Assembly (NCBI RefSeq): GCF_019263585.2
Contig: NZ_JADQDF010000001.1
Location: 1,984,001 to 2,048,000, forward strand
Length of the DNA: 64,000 nucleotides
Direction: 5' to 3'
Source: Pseudonocardia oceani
Lineage (GTDB): Bacteria > Actinomycetota > Actinomycetes > Mycobacteriales > Pseudonocardiaceae
The notes under the pieces are model-generated. The model had not been told where the DNA came from, ran no database searches, and saw nothing but the letters and a program-made list of their open reading frames with translations. Within the stretch, counting starts at the first letter, position 1. Every line of letters begins with the position of its first letter. The position numbers and the translations under genes are program-made. This document shows positions 47,241-55,898 of this stretch, piece after piece.

Positions 47241-47807
47241 GATGCGTCCTTCCGGAACTGCGCTCTTCATCTGGCGGGCCCCGGGTTCCTCGCGCTACCG
47301 TCTCGTTGATCCGGTAGGAGCGGGATGGTCCGGGGCACACCGTCTGTTGTCAGGGCACGGCCGCCGACCACCTTCGCGAGCAGTCGAGGTGGTTCCCACC
47401 GGAGCTCGTTCTCCCGGCTGGAGTCCTCGATGCGCACGCGAAGCTGGACGGAGGCAGCGCAAAGAGGCAGTCTAGCTGCAAACGCAGCCGCTGTCGAGAC
47501 GGGTCACCAAGGCAACCATCGAGACCTAAGAGTGACCTGACAGGCGCACCGAGTCAAGACTCTACGCGTCGGTAAGTGGTCTGTTCTGCGGGATGGACGG
47601 TGGTTCAACGAGCATCCGCGCAGATGGCGACCGTTCGTCCCGAGGGTTCATCCCGTCGTGTCGACGGCCGACGTCGGCCCCCGATCCGGTCGCGCTCCGT
47701 GATCACCGCGAGGTCAGGACGGGCGACGGCCCCGCCTTGACAGCGCGTGATCGCCGACACAACGATCGCGAGCGTCAACGATTGTGTCGACGAACGAGGA
47801 GACATCG
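47241..47807. other. Divergent control region between rpoB and the cyclase operon
   Basis: 567 bases, no supportable gene. The right end holds the candidate promoter and inverted repeat listed next. The left part should hold the rpoB promoter; on the minus strand a TTGACT is seen at about 47550-47555, but no good -10 follows. Confidence 0.65.
47737..47789 (+). promoter_or_regulatory. Candidate promoter and operator for the cyclase operon
   Basis: A consensus -35 TTGACA at 47737-47742 is followed after 18 bases by AACGAT (47761-47766), a weak -10. A perfect 8-bp inverted repeat, CGACACAA at 47755-47762 and TTGTGTCG at 47782-47789, overlaps the -10 and lies just ahead of the ribosome site (GAGGAG, 47796-47801). 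This placement fits a repressor operator; the regulator is unknown. Confidence 0.5.
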
Positions 47808-48776
47808 ATGTCCGAGGCCCCCGACATGCGCGATCTGCTGGGTGCGGACGCCCCCTCCAACTGGGGCAAGTGGGGACCGGACGACGAGCTCGGCGCCCTG
47901 AACTACCTCGACGCCGGCGAGGTGCTCCGGGGCATCCAGCACGTGAAGTCCGGCGAGACGTTCACCCTGCAGATCCAGATGGGCCGCACCGACGGCCCCG
48001 GTGACCCGCTCTGGCCCGGCCGCGAGGGGATCAAGCGCAAGAACGAGCTCGACGAGGGCACCTGGGACGGCGAGGGCGCCCCCGCGTTCCCCGGCGGCCT
48101 GCACTACGCCGACGACACCGCGCACATCTTCCTGCAGGGCTCCACGCAGTACGACGCGCTGGGCCACGTCTGGTACGACGGCAAGCTCTGGAACGGCTAC
48201 GACGCCCGCACCACCATCGACGCGATGCAGAAGGCCTCGGTGCTCCCCATCGCCGAGAAGGGCGTCGTCGGGCGCGGCGTGCTCATCGACATGGCCCGCC
48301 ACCGCGGGAAGCAGTGGCTCGACAAGGGCGAGACGTTCGACCACACCGACCTCGAGGCGGCCGCGGAGGCCCAGGGCGTCACCATCGAGCCGCACGACGT
48401 GCTCTGCGTCCGCACCGGCTGGATGAAGTACTGGTACGAGCTCAACGACCCCGCGAAGTTCTACGACGGCTTCCAGGAGCCGGGCCTGACCTACTCGCGC
48501 GAGCTCGTGCAGTGGTTCCAGGACCGCGAGGTCCCCAACCTCGTCACCGACACCATCGCCAACGAGGTCACCTACGAGCCCGAGACGGGCGTCGCGCTCC
48601 CCCTGCACTGCGCGCTGATGCGCAACCTCGGAGTCACCCTCACCGAGATCGCCTGGCTCGACGACCTCGCCGACGCGTGCGCGATCGACGGCCGCTGGAG
48701 CTTCCTCTACGTCGCCGCGCCGCTGAAGGTCGTCAACGGCACCGGCGCCCCCGTCAACCCGGTGGCCATCCGATGA
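47808..48776 (+). CDS. Cyclase-family metal-dependent hydrolase (kynurenine formamidase-like)
   Basis: A 322-residue protein of the cyclase/formamidase fold. Typical segments are WGPDDELGALNYLD near the N-terminus and GVLIDMARHRG with EPHDVLCVRTGW in the core, while DTIANEVTYEP and PLHCALMRNLGVTLTEIAWL replace the usual DTxSxD/H and HxxLL-x-NLG stretches. The HxGTHxDxxxH metal motif of bacterial formamidases is here GGLHYADD and QGSTQYDALGHVWY, i.e. the divergent form seen in actinobacterial homologues, so the reaction is unknown. ATG at 47808 is chosen because GAGGAG lies seven bases ahead. Its stop overlaps the next ATG, so it is coupled to the CoA ligase. Confidence 0.8.
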   Translation: MSEAPDMRDLLGADAPSNWGKWGPDDELGALNYLDAGEVLRGIQHVKSGETFTLQIQMGRTDGPGDPLWPGREGIKRKNELDEGTWDGEGAPAFPGGLHYADDTAHIFLQGSTQYDALGHVWYDGKLWNGYDARTTIDAMQKASVLPIAEKGVVGRGVLIDMARHRGKQWLDKGETFDHTDLEAAAEAQGVTIEPHDVLCVRTGWMKYWYELNDPAKFYDGFQEPGLTYSRELVQWFQDREVPNLVTDTIANEVTYEPETGVALPLHCALMRNLGVTLTEIAWLDDLADACAIDGRWSFLYVAAPLKVVNGTGAPVNPVAIR

Positions 48777-50443
48777 CCGCCGCCGCCGACTCCACGATCT
48801 ACGGCTCCAAGCCGTGGCTGGCCCGCTACGCACCCGGCCAGCCCCCCTCGATCACCGTCGAGTTCGACAGCGCCCTGGACATGTTCCGGGCCGCGGTCGC
48901 GCGCGACCCCGACGGCGACATCATCCGCTACTTCGACGGCCGGATCACCCTGCGCGAGCTCGACGCGCTCACCGACGCGTTCGCCGCGGGCATCACCGAC
49001 GCCGGCTTCTCCCCCGGCGAGCGCGTGGCCGTCTACCTGCAGAACGTGCCGCAGTTCGTCATCGCCCAGATCGGCACCTGGAAGGCCGGCGGCATCGCCG
49101 TGTCGATCAACCCGATGAACAAGGAGCGCGAGCTCACCGAGCTGCTCACCGACTCCGGGGCGACCGTGCTGGTCTGCCTGGAGAGCCTGCACCGCGACGT
49201 CGCCGCGTCGGTGGTGCCGGGCACCGCGGTCCGCACGGTGATCACCACCTCGGAGCTGGAGCACCAGACCCGCAACGACCCGCGGATCTTCTCCGGCGTC
49301 GAGCGGATCGCGTGCGAGGGCACCGTCGACATGGCGGGGCTGCTGGAGCGGTTCGCCGGCCAGGCGCCGCCGGAGGTGTCGCTCGGGCCGGACGACATCG
49401 CGTTCCTGACCTACACCTCCGGCACCACCGGCCCGCCCAAGGGCGCGATGACGACGCACCGCAACGTCGTCTTCAACGCCCAGACCTACCGCGAGTGGGT
49501 CGGCCTGACCAGCGACGACGTCGTGCTCGGCGTCGCACCGCTGTTCCACATCACCGGCCTGATCGCCCACATCGCGATCTCGCTGCTGATCGGGGCGCCC
49601 CTGGTGCTCATGCACCGCCTCGACCCGGCCGTCACGATCGAGACGGTCCGCGACGAGCGCGCCACCTTCACCGTCGGGTCCATCACGGTGTTCATCGCCC
49701 TGATGAACTCTCCCGCGGCGGACAAGGAGGCGCTGACGTCGCTGACCAAGATCCTGTCGGGCGGGGCGCCCATCCCGCCGTCCACGGTGAAGGCGTTCAA
49801 GTCCGCGTTCGGGCACTACATCCACAACGTCTACGGCCTCACCGAGACCACGTCCCCGAGCCACGGCACCCCGTTCGGCACCGAGGGGCCGGTCGACGAG
49901 GCCTCGGGCGCGCTGTCGGTCGGCGTCCCGGTCTACGACACCGTCGTCCAGATCGTCGACGACAAGGGCGAGGACCTGCCCGTCGGCGAGATCGGCGAGC
50001 TGGTGACCACCGGGCCGCAGGTCGTCATCGGGTACTGGAACAAGCCCGAGGAGACCGCGAAGGCGCTGCCCGGCGGCTCACTGCACACCGGCGACGTCGG
50101 GTACATGGACGCCGACGGCTGGTTCTACATCGTCGACCGCAAGAAGGACCAGATCAACGCGGGCGGCTACAAGGTCTGGCCGCGCGAGGTCGAGGACGTG
50201 CTCTACGAGCACGAGGCGGTCCGCGAGGCGGCCGTGGTCGGGGTGCCCGACGAGTACCGGGGCGAGAGCGTCAAGGCGTTCGTCAGCCTGCGCCCCGGTA
50301 AGGAGGTCAGCGAGGCGGACCTCATCGCGTTCACCAAGCAGCGCATGGCCGCCTACAAGTACCCGCGGCAGATCGAGTTCCTCGACGAGATCCCCAAGAC
50401 CGTCACCGGCAAGCTCCTGCGCCGGGAGCTGCGCGGCCGCTGA
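48773..50443 (+). CDS. Class I adenylate-forming acyl/aryl-CoA ligase
   Basis: A 556-residue ANL-superfamily ligase. The P-loop motif is TYTSGTTGPPKGAMTTH; A5-like NVYGLTETTSP, the GYWNKPEET and HTGDVGYMDADGWFYIVDRK motifs, and the catalytic lysine in IPKTVTGKLLRREL are all present. It would activate a carboxylic acid as acyl-AMP then acyl-CoA; the exact acid is not readable. Coupling (ATGA at 48773-48776) to the cyclase suggests that the cyclase opens or hydrolyses a precursor whose acid product is then CoA-activated for degradation. Confidence 0.9.
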   Translation: MTAAADSTIYGSKPWLARYAPGQPPSITVEFDSALDMFRAAVARDPDGDIIRYFDGRITLRELDALTDAFAAGITDAGFSPGERVAVYLQNVPQFVIAQIGTWKAGGIAVSINPMNKERELTELLTDSGATVLVCLESLHRDVAASVVPGTAVRTVITTSELEHQTRNDPRIFSGVERIACEGTVDMAGLLERFAGQAPPEVSLGPDDIAFLTYTSGTTGPPKGAMTTHRNVVFNAQTYREWVGLTSDDVVLGVAPLFHITGLIAHIAISLLIGAPLVLMHRLDPAVTIETVRDERATFTVGSITVFIALMNSPAADKEALTSLTKILSGGAPIPPSTVKAFKSAFGHYIHNVYGLTETTSPSHGTPFGTEGPVDEASGALSVGVPVYDTVVQIVDDKGEDLPVGEIGELVTTGPQVVIGYWNKPEETAKALPGGSLHTGDVGYMDADGWFYIVDRKKDQINAGGYKVWPREVEDVLYEHEAVREAAVVGVPDEYRGESVKAFVSLRPGKEVSEADLIAFTKQRMAAYKYPRQIEFLDEIPKTVTGKLLRRELRGR

Positions 50444-50465
50444 CGGTCCGCAGGGCCCACGACGA

Positions 50466-50503
50466 CGAACGGCCCTCCCGTCGGAGGACGGGAGGGCCGT
50501 TCG
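50466..50503. terminator. Bidirectional terminator between the CoA ligase and rplL
   Basis: A perfect 17-bp stem (50466-50482 with 50487-50503) and a 4-base loop, centred between two convergent genes, 22 bases past each stop codon. No U run on either strand. Confidence 0.8.
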
Positions 50504-50524
50504 GGCGCGCGGGGTGGAGCGGGA

Positions 50525-50917
50525 TCAGCTCAGGCTGACCTTTGCGCCGGCGTCCTCGAGCTTGGCCTTGGCGGCGTCGGCCGCGGCCTTGTCGACACCC
50601 TCGAGGATCGGCTTGGGGGCCGACTCGACGAGGTCCTTGGCCTCCTTGAGGCCCAGGCCCGAGACGAGCTCGCGGACGACCTTGATGACCTGGATCTTCT
50701 TGTCGCCGGCCGCGTCGAGGACGACGTTGAACTCGTCCTTCTCCTCCTCGGCGGGGGCCGCGGCACCACCGGCGGCGGGGCCGGCGGCGGCGATGGCGAC
50801 CGGGGCGGCCGCGGTGACGTCGAAGGTCTCCTCGAACTTCTTCACGAACTCCGACAGCTCGAGCAGCGTCAGGTCCTTGAAGGCGTCGAGCAGCTCGTCG
50901 GTGGACAGCTTCGCCAT
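50525..50917 (-). CDS. rplL: 50S ribosomal protein L7/L12
   Basis: A 130-residue stalk protein that recruits translation factors. N-terminal dimer domain ([20 protein letters not shown]), an Ala/Gly hinge, and the C-terminal factor-binding domain ([20 protein letters not shown]) are all present. It lies 65 bases after rplJ. Confidence 0.98.
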   Translation of the reverse strand: MAKLSTDELLDAFKDLTLLELSEFVKKFEETFDVTAAAPVAIAAAGPAAGGAAAPAEEEKDEFNVVLDAAGDKKIQVIKVVRELVSGLGLKEAKDLVESAPKPILEGVDKAAADAAKAKLEDAGAKVSLS

Positions 50918-50982
50918 GGTGGCGGTCCCTTCTCAAAAGTTGATCTAGCTCGGGGTGGAGCACAGACCGTGGGGGGTGGAGC

Positions 50983-51594
50983 TCAGCTCTCGGCGTCGGC
51001 CGGGGCCTCGGTGGTGCTGTCGTCGGTGCTGCCGGCGTCGGCGGCACCGTCCTCGGCGGCGGCCGGAGCCGCACCCTCGGACTCGGCCCGCTTGTCGGCG
51101 AGCGCCTGCGCGAGGCGGGCGACCTGCGACGCCGGAGCGGCGAACAGACCGGCGGCCTTCGACAGGTTGGCCTTCATCGCGCCGGCCAGCTTGGCCAGCA
51201 GGACCTCGCGGGACTCCAGGTCGGCCAGCTGGGCGACCTCGGCGACGGTCAGCGCGCGACCGTCCATGAAGCCGCCCTTGATGACCAGGCCCTTGTTGTC
51301 CTTGGCGAAGTCGCGCAGCGCCTTGGCGGCCTCGGAGGGCTCGCCGGTGACGAACGCGATCGCGGTCGGGCCGATGAGCATCGACTCGAGGCCGTCGACA
51401 CCGGCGTTCTCCGCGGCCCGCTTCACCAGGGTGTTCTTGGCGACGCGGTACGTGGCGTCCTGGCCCAGCGCGCGCCGCAGGGCGGTCAGCTGGGTCATGG
51501 TGAGGCCGCGGTACTCGGTGACGACCGAGGCGGACGCGCCCCGGAACCGGCTGGCGATCTCTTCGACCGCCGTGACCTTGTCGGATCGGGCCAT
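50983..51594 (-). CDS. rplJ: 50S ribosomal protein L10
   Basis: A 203-residue L10, base of the L7/L12 stalk. [20 protein letters not shown] starts it; [20 protein letters not shown] and [20 protein letters not shown] follow. An Ala/Glu/Asp-rich C-terminal tail of about 35 residues follows the L12-binding helix region. The ATG at 51592-51594 follows GAGAGGAGG. The rplK-rplA pair is not next to it; a mce-associated gene is. Confidence 0.97.
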   Translation of the reverse strand: MARSDKVTAVEEIASRFRGASASVVTEYRGLTMTQLTALRRALGQDATYRVAKNTLVKRAAENAGVDGLESMLIGPTAIAFVTGEPSEAAKALRDFAKDNKGLVIKGGFMDGRALTVAEVAQLADLESREVLLAKLAGAMKANLSKAAGLFAAPASQVARLAQALADKRAESEGAAPAAAEDGAADAGSTDDSTTEAPADAES

Positions 51595-51682
51595 TCCTGC
51601 CTCCTCTCGGGTAGTCGTCTTCGGATGGATCTGCGGGTCCGACCGCGGGGCGACGACTGCCCTGGAGACGTCGAACGCCCCG

Positions 51683-51745
51683 GCGCAGGAGCGCACGGGG
51701 CGGAGCGGGTGCCTTCGCACCCGGAGCTACCTCGTCCTCCTGCGC
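51683..51745 (-). ncRNA. Candidate ribosomal protein L10 leader
   Basis: In the 287-base leader of rplJ a 9-bp stem (51683-51691 with 51737-51745) encloses an inner hairpin GGGTGCGAAGGCACCC at about 51708-51723. A closing stem around a bulged internal hairpin is the layout of the L10/L12 autoregulatory leader known from many bacteria. I cannot fit it to the published consensus without an alignment. Confidence 0.45.
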
Positions 51746-51881
51746 GGGTCGCCCGCTGCTGCGGGGCCTTCGTGCGCCTGCCCGGGGTGAACCGGGCGGG
51801 GCGCAGACCTGCGGTCTTCGGTGGAACCGACCACGAGAGTACGCGCCCCCGCGCCCGTCCCGGCGCGGGGGTCGCCCCTGC

Positions 51882-52757
51882 TCAGCGGCTCTCGACCGCG
51901 GCGATCCGCCAGCGCCCGTCGACGCGCTCGCCGGTGACGGTGAGCCGGCCCGCGGCCGCGACCTGCTCGGCGCTGGCCGCGGTCGTCGCCTGCTGGTCCA
52001 TGAAGGCGACGAGGACGGCGGTGTCGCCGTCGATGCGCTGCACCGCCGAGACGTTGACGACGGCGGAGACGACGGCCTCCTGCTGCGGCGCCAGCTCCCG
52101 GACCTGCGCGAACAGGCGGTCGAACTCCGGGGCGAACGCGTCGGTGATGACGCCGCGGGCGGCCCGCTCGTTCTCGTCGAGGCGGCTGAAGTCGTAGGAG
52201 TAGAGCGTCTCCAGCGCGTCGCCGAGCTGGGTGCTCACCTCCGAGGTGGCGGCGAGGTCGGTCAGCGCGGTGTTCGCCGCGGCCGGGTTGCCGCGCAGGG
52301 ACGCGGTGGCGATCCCGAAGAACACCGCCAGGGCGACGAGGACGACGAGCGCCGCGGCCAGCACGGGCACCGTGCGCAGGCGGGCGAGCAGCGCGCGGCC
52401 CCGGCCCCAGGAGGCGGTCTCGGCGGGCTCGGTGGCCTCCGCCGGCTCGTCCCGCGCCGCCCGGCGGCGCCCGCGGGGGGCCGACTTCTCCAGGTCTGCC
52501 GGCCCGGGCTCGGCGTCGGGCTCGGCGGCGTCGACGTCGACGGGGGCGGGCTCCACGGGATCGGCGAGATCCGCAGGGTCGGCGACCTCGGGCTGCGTCC
52601 GCGCCCGCGGCTTCACCGGGGCGGCGGGGCGGGCGGCGCGGACCCCGGTCAGGGTCGGTCCCTCCCCCTCGGTCTCCGGGCGGCCGGGCACTGCGGTGCC
52701 GGCGACCTTGGGACGGCGGGTGGCGGGGCTGGGGGTCGTGCGGCGGCGTGCGGGCAT
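51882..52757 (-). CDS. Mce-associated membrane protein (distal)
   Basis: A 291-residue protein. Residues 1-125 are a Pro/Ala/Glu-rich cytoplasmic region, a membrane helix (VPVLAAALVVLVALAVFFGI) follows at about 138-157, and residues 160-291 form an extracytoplasmic NTF2-like domain of the Mas type. Such proteins are encoded at the end of mce operons and in mycobacteria stabilise the Mce complex. The ATG at 52755-52757 is chosen over an upstream one because AGGAGGT precedes it. It is the last gene of the mce operon; rplJ is next. Confidence 0.8.
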   Translation of the reverse strand: MPARRRTTPSPATRRPKVAGTAVPGRPETEGEGPTLTGVRAARPAAPVKPRARTQPEVADPADLADPVEPAPVDVDAAEPDAEPGPADLEKSAPRGRRRAARDEPAEATEPAETASWGRGRALLARLRTVPVLAAALVVLVALAVFFGIATASLRGNPAAANTALTDLAATSEVSTQLGDALETLYSYDFSRLDENERAARGVITDAFAPEFDRLFAQVRELAPQQEAVVSAVVNVSAVQRIDGDTAVLVAFMDQQATTAASAEQVAAAGRLTVTGERVDGRWRIAAVESR

Positions 52758-52788
52758 CTCTCGCACCTCCTGGTCGGATCGGGGGTGG

Positions 52789-53328
52789 TCAGCGGACGAC
52801 GTCGGCCCGGCTGGCCTTCCATCCCTGCTCGGTGCGGGTCATCTCGATCTGCAGGCGCTGCCGCAGCAGCACCGGGTCCTCGTCGGGCACCGTGACCTGC
52901 ACGTCAACCCCGACGACGACGCGCGCCACGCCGGCGCGCAGGTCCAGCTCGGCCACCGCCGCGTCCGCGACCGACGCCGTCGTGCTGCGCCCGGACTGCG
53001 TGACGAGCCCGGCGTACTCGGCGCGGTTGGCGCGGAACTCCTCGAGCAGCCCTCCGGTGGAGGACTGCTCCCACAGGTCCAGGCCCGGCTCGACGTCGGC
53101 CGAGTCGAGGGTGTTGAGGTTGATGGCCGCCTGCCGCGCGTCGACGAGCACGACGTCGCGCGTGCGCGCGAGCTCCAGGGAGTCGTCGGTGGCGGTGAAC
53201 GCCCACAGCACCCCCAGCACGAGGGCGGCCAGCGCCGCGACGGCGACCAGCACCGTCAGCAGCCGGACCGGGTCGCGGCGGGGCGCGGCGGGCCCGGGGG
53301 CCGCGTCGCGCTCGTCGAGCTGGGTCAT
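52789..53328 (-). CDS. Mce-associated membrane protein (proximal)
   Basis: A 179-residue protein with one N-terminal membrane helix (VRLLTVLVAVAALAALVLGV) and a Mas-type extracytoplasmic domain, shorter than the next gene's product but with the same plan. It lies 25 bases after mceF and 31 bases before the second Mce-associated gene. Confidence 0.8.
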   Translation of the reverse strand: MTQLDERDAAPGPAAPRRDPVRLLTVLVAVAALAALVLGVLWAFTATDDSLELARTRDVVLVDARQAAINLNTLDSADVEPGLDLWEQSSTGGLLEEFRANRAEYAGLVTQSGRSTTASVADAAVAELDLRAGVARVVVGVDVQVTVPDEDPVLLRQRLQIEMTRTEQGWKASRADVVR

Positions 53329-53352
53329 GCGCCCTCCTGGGGGGAACGCGGC

Positions 53353-54588
53353 CTAGGGGAGGAGGCCGGTGAGGATCTGCGCCGGGGAGCTCAGGGGCGT
53401 CGGCGAACCGACCGGCGCCGACCCCGCGGGCAGCCCGCCCGCGGGCGGGCCGGACGGGGCACCCGCCGGCGCCATCGGGGTCTCCGCCCGCGGGGCATTC
53501 TGCGCTCCGCGTACCGAGATGGGGCTGCCGGGGGGTTCGGCGCAGTAGGCGTCCTGGTTCGCGGGCGTGTCCGCGATGTCGGTGCCGCTGCGCCGGACCG
53601 TGCCCTCGTAGCCCCGGGTGCACGGGAACGGGTCGAACACGTTGACGACCAGCCCGAGGTGGGCGGTGCCGTCGCCGGGCGCCACCGTGTACGCGACGGA
53701 GGCGAACGCCGGGTAGGTGACGAGCAGCTGGCGCAGCGCCTCCTGCCGCGGCTCGGCGACGCGCGCGACCGTGAGCAGGTCCGACAGCAGGACCGACAGG
53801 CCCGGGCCGCTCTCCCGCAGGAGCCCGGTGATCTGCTCGGACGCCTCGGGGGCGGTCTCCAGCAGCCGCCGCAGGTCCGGGTCGGACGTGCGGAGCTGCT
53901 CGGCCAGCAGCGCCAGGTCGGCGCTGAAGTTCTGGAACGAGCCGGCGGTCTCGTTCTGCGTGGTGAGCACGGTGCGTCCGTCGCGGAGCAGGTCGAGGGT
54001 CTGCGGCAGCGCCTCGACGGCGTCCTCGCTGAACGCGTCGGTGGTGGCGAGGATCTTCTGCAGCGGCCCGGCGGTGCCCTCGAACGCGGTGCCGAGCTCC
54101 GACACCACGGTGCGCAGCGACTCCAGCGGGACCGAGCGGGCGAGGTCGTCGACGCCGACGACGAGGTCCTCCACCGGCACCGGGATGCTGGTCCGGTCGA
54201 CGGGGACGACCGACCCGTCCTCCAGCGACGGCCCTCCGTCGGAGGCGGGCTGCAGGTCGACGTACTGCTCGCCGATCGCGGAGAGGTTGCGGACGGCCGC
54301 GTCGACGTCGAGCGGGATGGCCGGTGCGCTGCGCTGCAGGTCGAGCTGCACGTCCACGCCCTGCGGGGTGAGCGTCAGCGGCCCCACCCGCCCGACGCTG
54401 ACGCCGCGGTAGGTGACGTCGGCGCCGGTGAAGATGCCGCCGGAGTCGGCCAGCTGCATCGTCACCGGGTAGGTGGTGGTGCCGAAGACGTCGCCGAAGC
54501 CCGCGTAGCGGAAGCCGGTGTAGCCGACCCCCAGCACGGTGAGCAGCAGGAACGCCACCAGTTGGACCTTCGTCGCCCGGGTGATCAT
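53353..54588 (-). CDS. mceF: Mce-family protein MceF
   Basis: A 411-residue protein: N-terminal membrane helix (VQLVAFLLLTVLGVGYTGFR), one MlaD/MCE domain (about residues 35-115, with DVTYRGVSVGRVG), a long helical region and a Pro/Gly/Ala-rich C-terminus. MceF caps the six-subunit tunnel of a mycolata-type lipid importer. The ATG overlaps the mceE stop (ATGA). Confidence 0.9.
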   Translation of the reverse strand: MITRATKVQLVAFLLLTVLGVGYTGFRYAGFGDVFGTTTYPVTMQLADSGGIFTGADVTYRGVSVGRVGPLTLTPQGVDVQLDLQRSAPAIPLDVDAAVRNLSAIGEQYVDLQPASDGGPSLEDGSVVPVDRTSIPVPVEDLVVGVDDLARSVPLESLRTVVSELGTAFEGTAGPLQKILATTDAFSEDAVEALPQTLDLLRDGRTVLTTQNETAGSFQNFSADLALLAEQLRTSDPDLRRLLETAPEASEQITGLLRESGPGLSVLLSDLLTVARVAEPRQEALRQLLVTYPAFASVAYTVAPGDGTAHLGLVVNVFDPFPCTRGYEGTVRRSGTDIADTPANQDAYCAEPPGSPISVRGAQNAPRAETPMAPAGAPSGPPAGGLPAGSAPVGSPTPLSSPAQILTGLLP

Positions 54589-55898
54589 CGTCCGCCTCCC
54601 AGGAGACCGCCGAGGAGGCCGCCGCCGTCCTGCTCGGCCTCCTGCTGCTCGAGCTGTGTGGGCTGCCCCGGCTCGGGGGCGCGGGTGGAACCCTCCGGCG
54701 CCCGCTCGGGCAGCGGCTGCGCCTGGCCCGGCAGGACCGGCAGGACGTCGCCGAGCAGCGGGAACTCCTGCAGCCCCTGCAGTGCGCCGGTCGGGCCGAG
54801 CAGCGGGCCGAGCAGTTGGCCGGTGGGCGGCAGCGCCGCGAGCGGGCTGTCGGGGCCGAGCAGCGGCTGGTTGGACCGCACGAGGTTCTCCAGCACGCTG
54901 CCGAGGTCGAGATCGGCGGTGACGTAGAGGTTGGCGTAGTCGCCCGCGAACGCGGCCTCGCCGGCGTCGGTGAAGGGCGGGGTGAACAGCAGCTGCAGCG
55001 ACTCGGGCAGGTCGGCCCCGGACTCCGCGAGCTTCTGCAGCACCGGGCGCAGCAGCTCGAGGTCGGCCAGCACGTCGTCGCGGCTGCGGTTGACCACGTC
55101 CGTGCCGACGACCGAGAGCCGGTCGAGCGCCTGGAGCATGTCGACGAGCTGCGAGCGCTGGTCCTCCAGCTCCCGCAGCCCCGGCGCGAGGTCGTCGAGG
55201 GCGATCTCGATCTGCCCGCGGCGGTCGGCGAGCGTCCTGCTCAGCTGGTCGACCTCGTCGAGGGCGCGGGTGATCTCGCCCTTGCGCTCGTCGAGCGCGC
55301 CGACCAGGGCGTCGACGTCGTCGAGCAGCGCCCGGATCTCCGGCTCGTTGCCCTCCAGCGCCAGGTTCAGCTCGTTCGCGATCGTCCGGATCTGCGCGAC
55401 GCCGCCGCCGTTGAGCAGCATCGACAGCGCGCCGAGCACCTCCTCGACCTCTGCGGCCCGGCCGGAGCGCTCCAGCGGGATGACCGCACCGTCCGCGAGC
55501 GAGCCGGAGCCCGCGCCGTCGTCCGGCGAGCCGAGCTCGACGAACTTCTCGCCCAGCAGGCTGGTGGTGCGCACCCGGGCGGTGGCGTCGGCGGGCAGCT
55601 GCACCCGGTCGTTGACCAGCATCGTGACCATCGCGGTCCAGTCGTCGCTGACCGTGATGCCGGTGACGGTGCCGACCGGCACGTCGTCGACCATCACCAG
55701 CGACTGCGGCACCAGGTCGACGACGTCGCCGAACTCGGCCGTCACCTCCATCGGCGCCTCGCCGAGGTCGGCGCCACCGGGGAGGGTGATCCCGCGCAGC
55801 CCGTCGGTCAGCAGGCCGCAGCCGCTGGTCAGCAGCGTCACGGCGGTGAGGACCGCGGCGAGCCGCAGCGTCCGGGTGGTCATCATCCGGGTGGTCAT
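54585..55898 (-). CDS. mceE: Mce-family lipoprotein MceE (LprK/LprN type)
   Basis: About 437 residues with a lipoprotein signal ending LLTSGC, as in mycobacterial mceE genes, then the MCE domain (VPVGTVTGITVSDDW) and a long coiled region. The start is ambiguous because the codons for MMTTR occur twice in tandem (15-bp repeat at about 55872-55901); the ATG at 55898 gives a TGATG overlap with mceD. A GTG at 55901 is also possible. Confidence 0.9.
   Translation of the reverse strand: MTTRMMTTRTLRLAAVLTAVTLLTSGCGLLTDGLRGITLPGGADLGEAPMEVTAEFGDVVDLVPQSLVMVDDVPVGTVTGITVSDDWTAMVTMLVNDRVQLPADATARVRTTSLLGEKFVELGSPDDGAGSGSLADGAVIPLERSGRAAEVEEVLGALSMLLNGGGVAQIRTIANELNLALEGNEPEIRALLDDVDALVGALDERKGEITRALDEVDQLSRTLADRRGQIEIALDDLAPGLRELEDQRSQLVDMLQALDRLSVVGTDVVNRSRDDVLADLELLRPVLQKLAESGADLPESLQLLFTPPFTDAGEAAFAGDYANLYVTADLDLGSVLENLVRSNQPLLGPDSPLAALPPTGQLLGPLLGPTGALQGLQEFPLLGDVLPVLPGQAQPLPERAPEGSTRAPEPGQPTQLEQQEAEQDGGGLLGGLLGGGR

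Noticed and set aside
50466..50503. Third member of the GAACGGC palindrome family
   Set aside because: It shares only GAACGGC in the arms; its loop is 4 bases rather than 9, the stem is perfect, and it lies between convergent genes, so a bidirectional terminator explains it.
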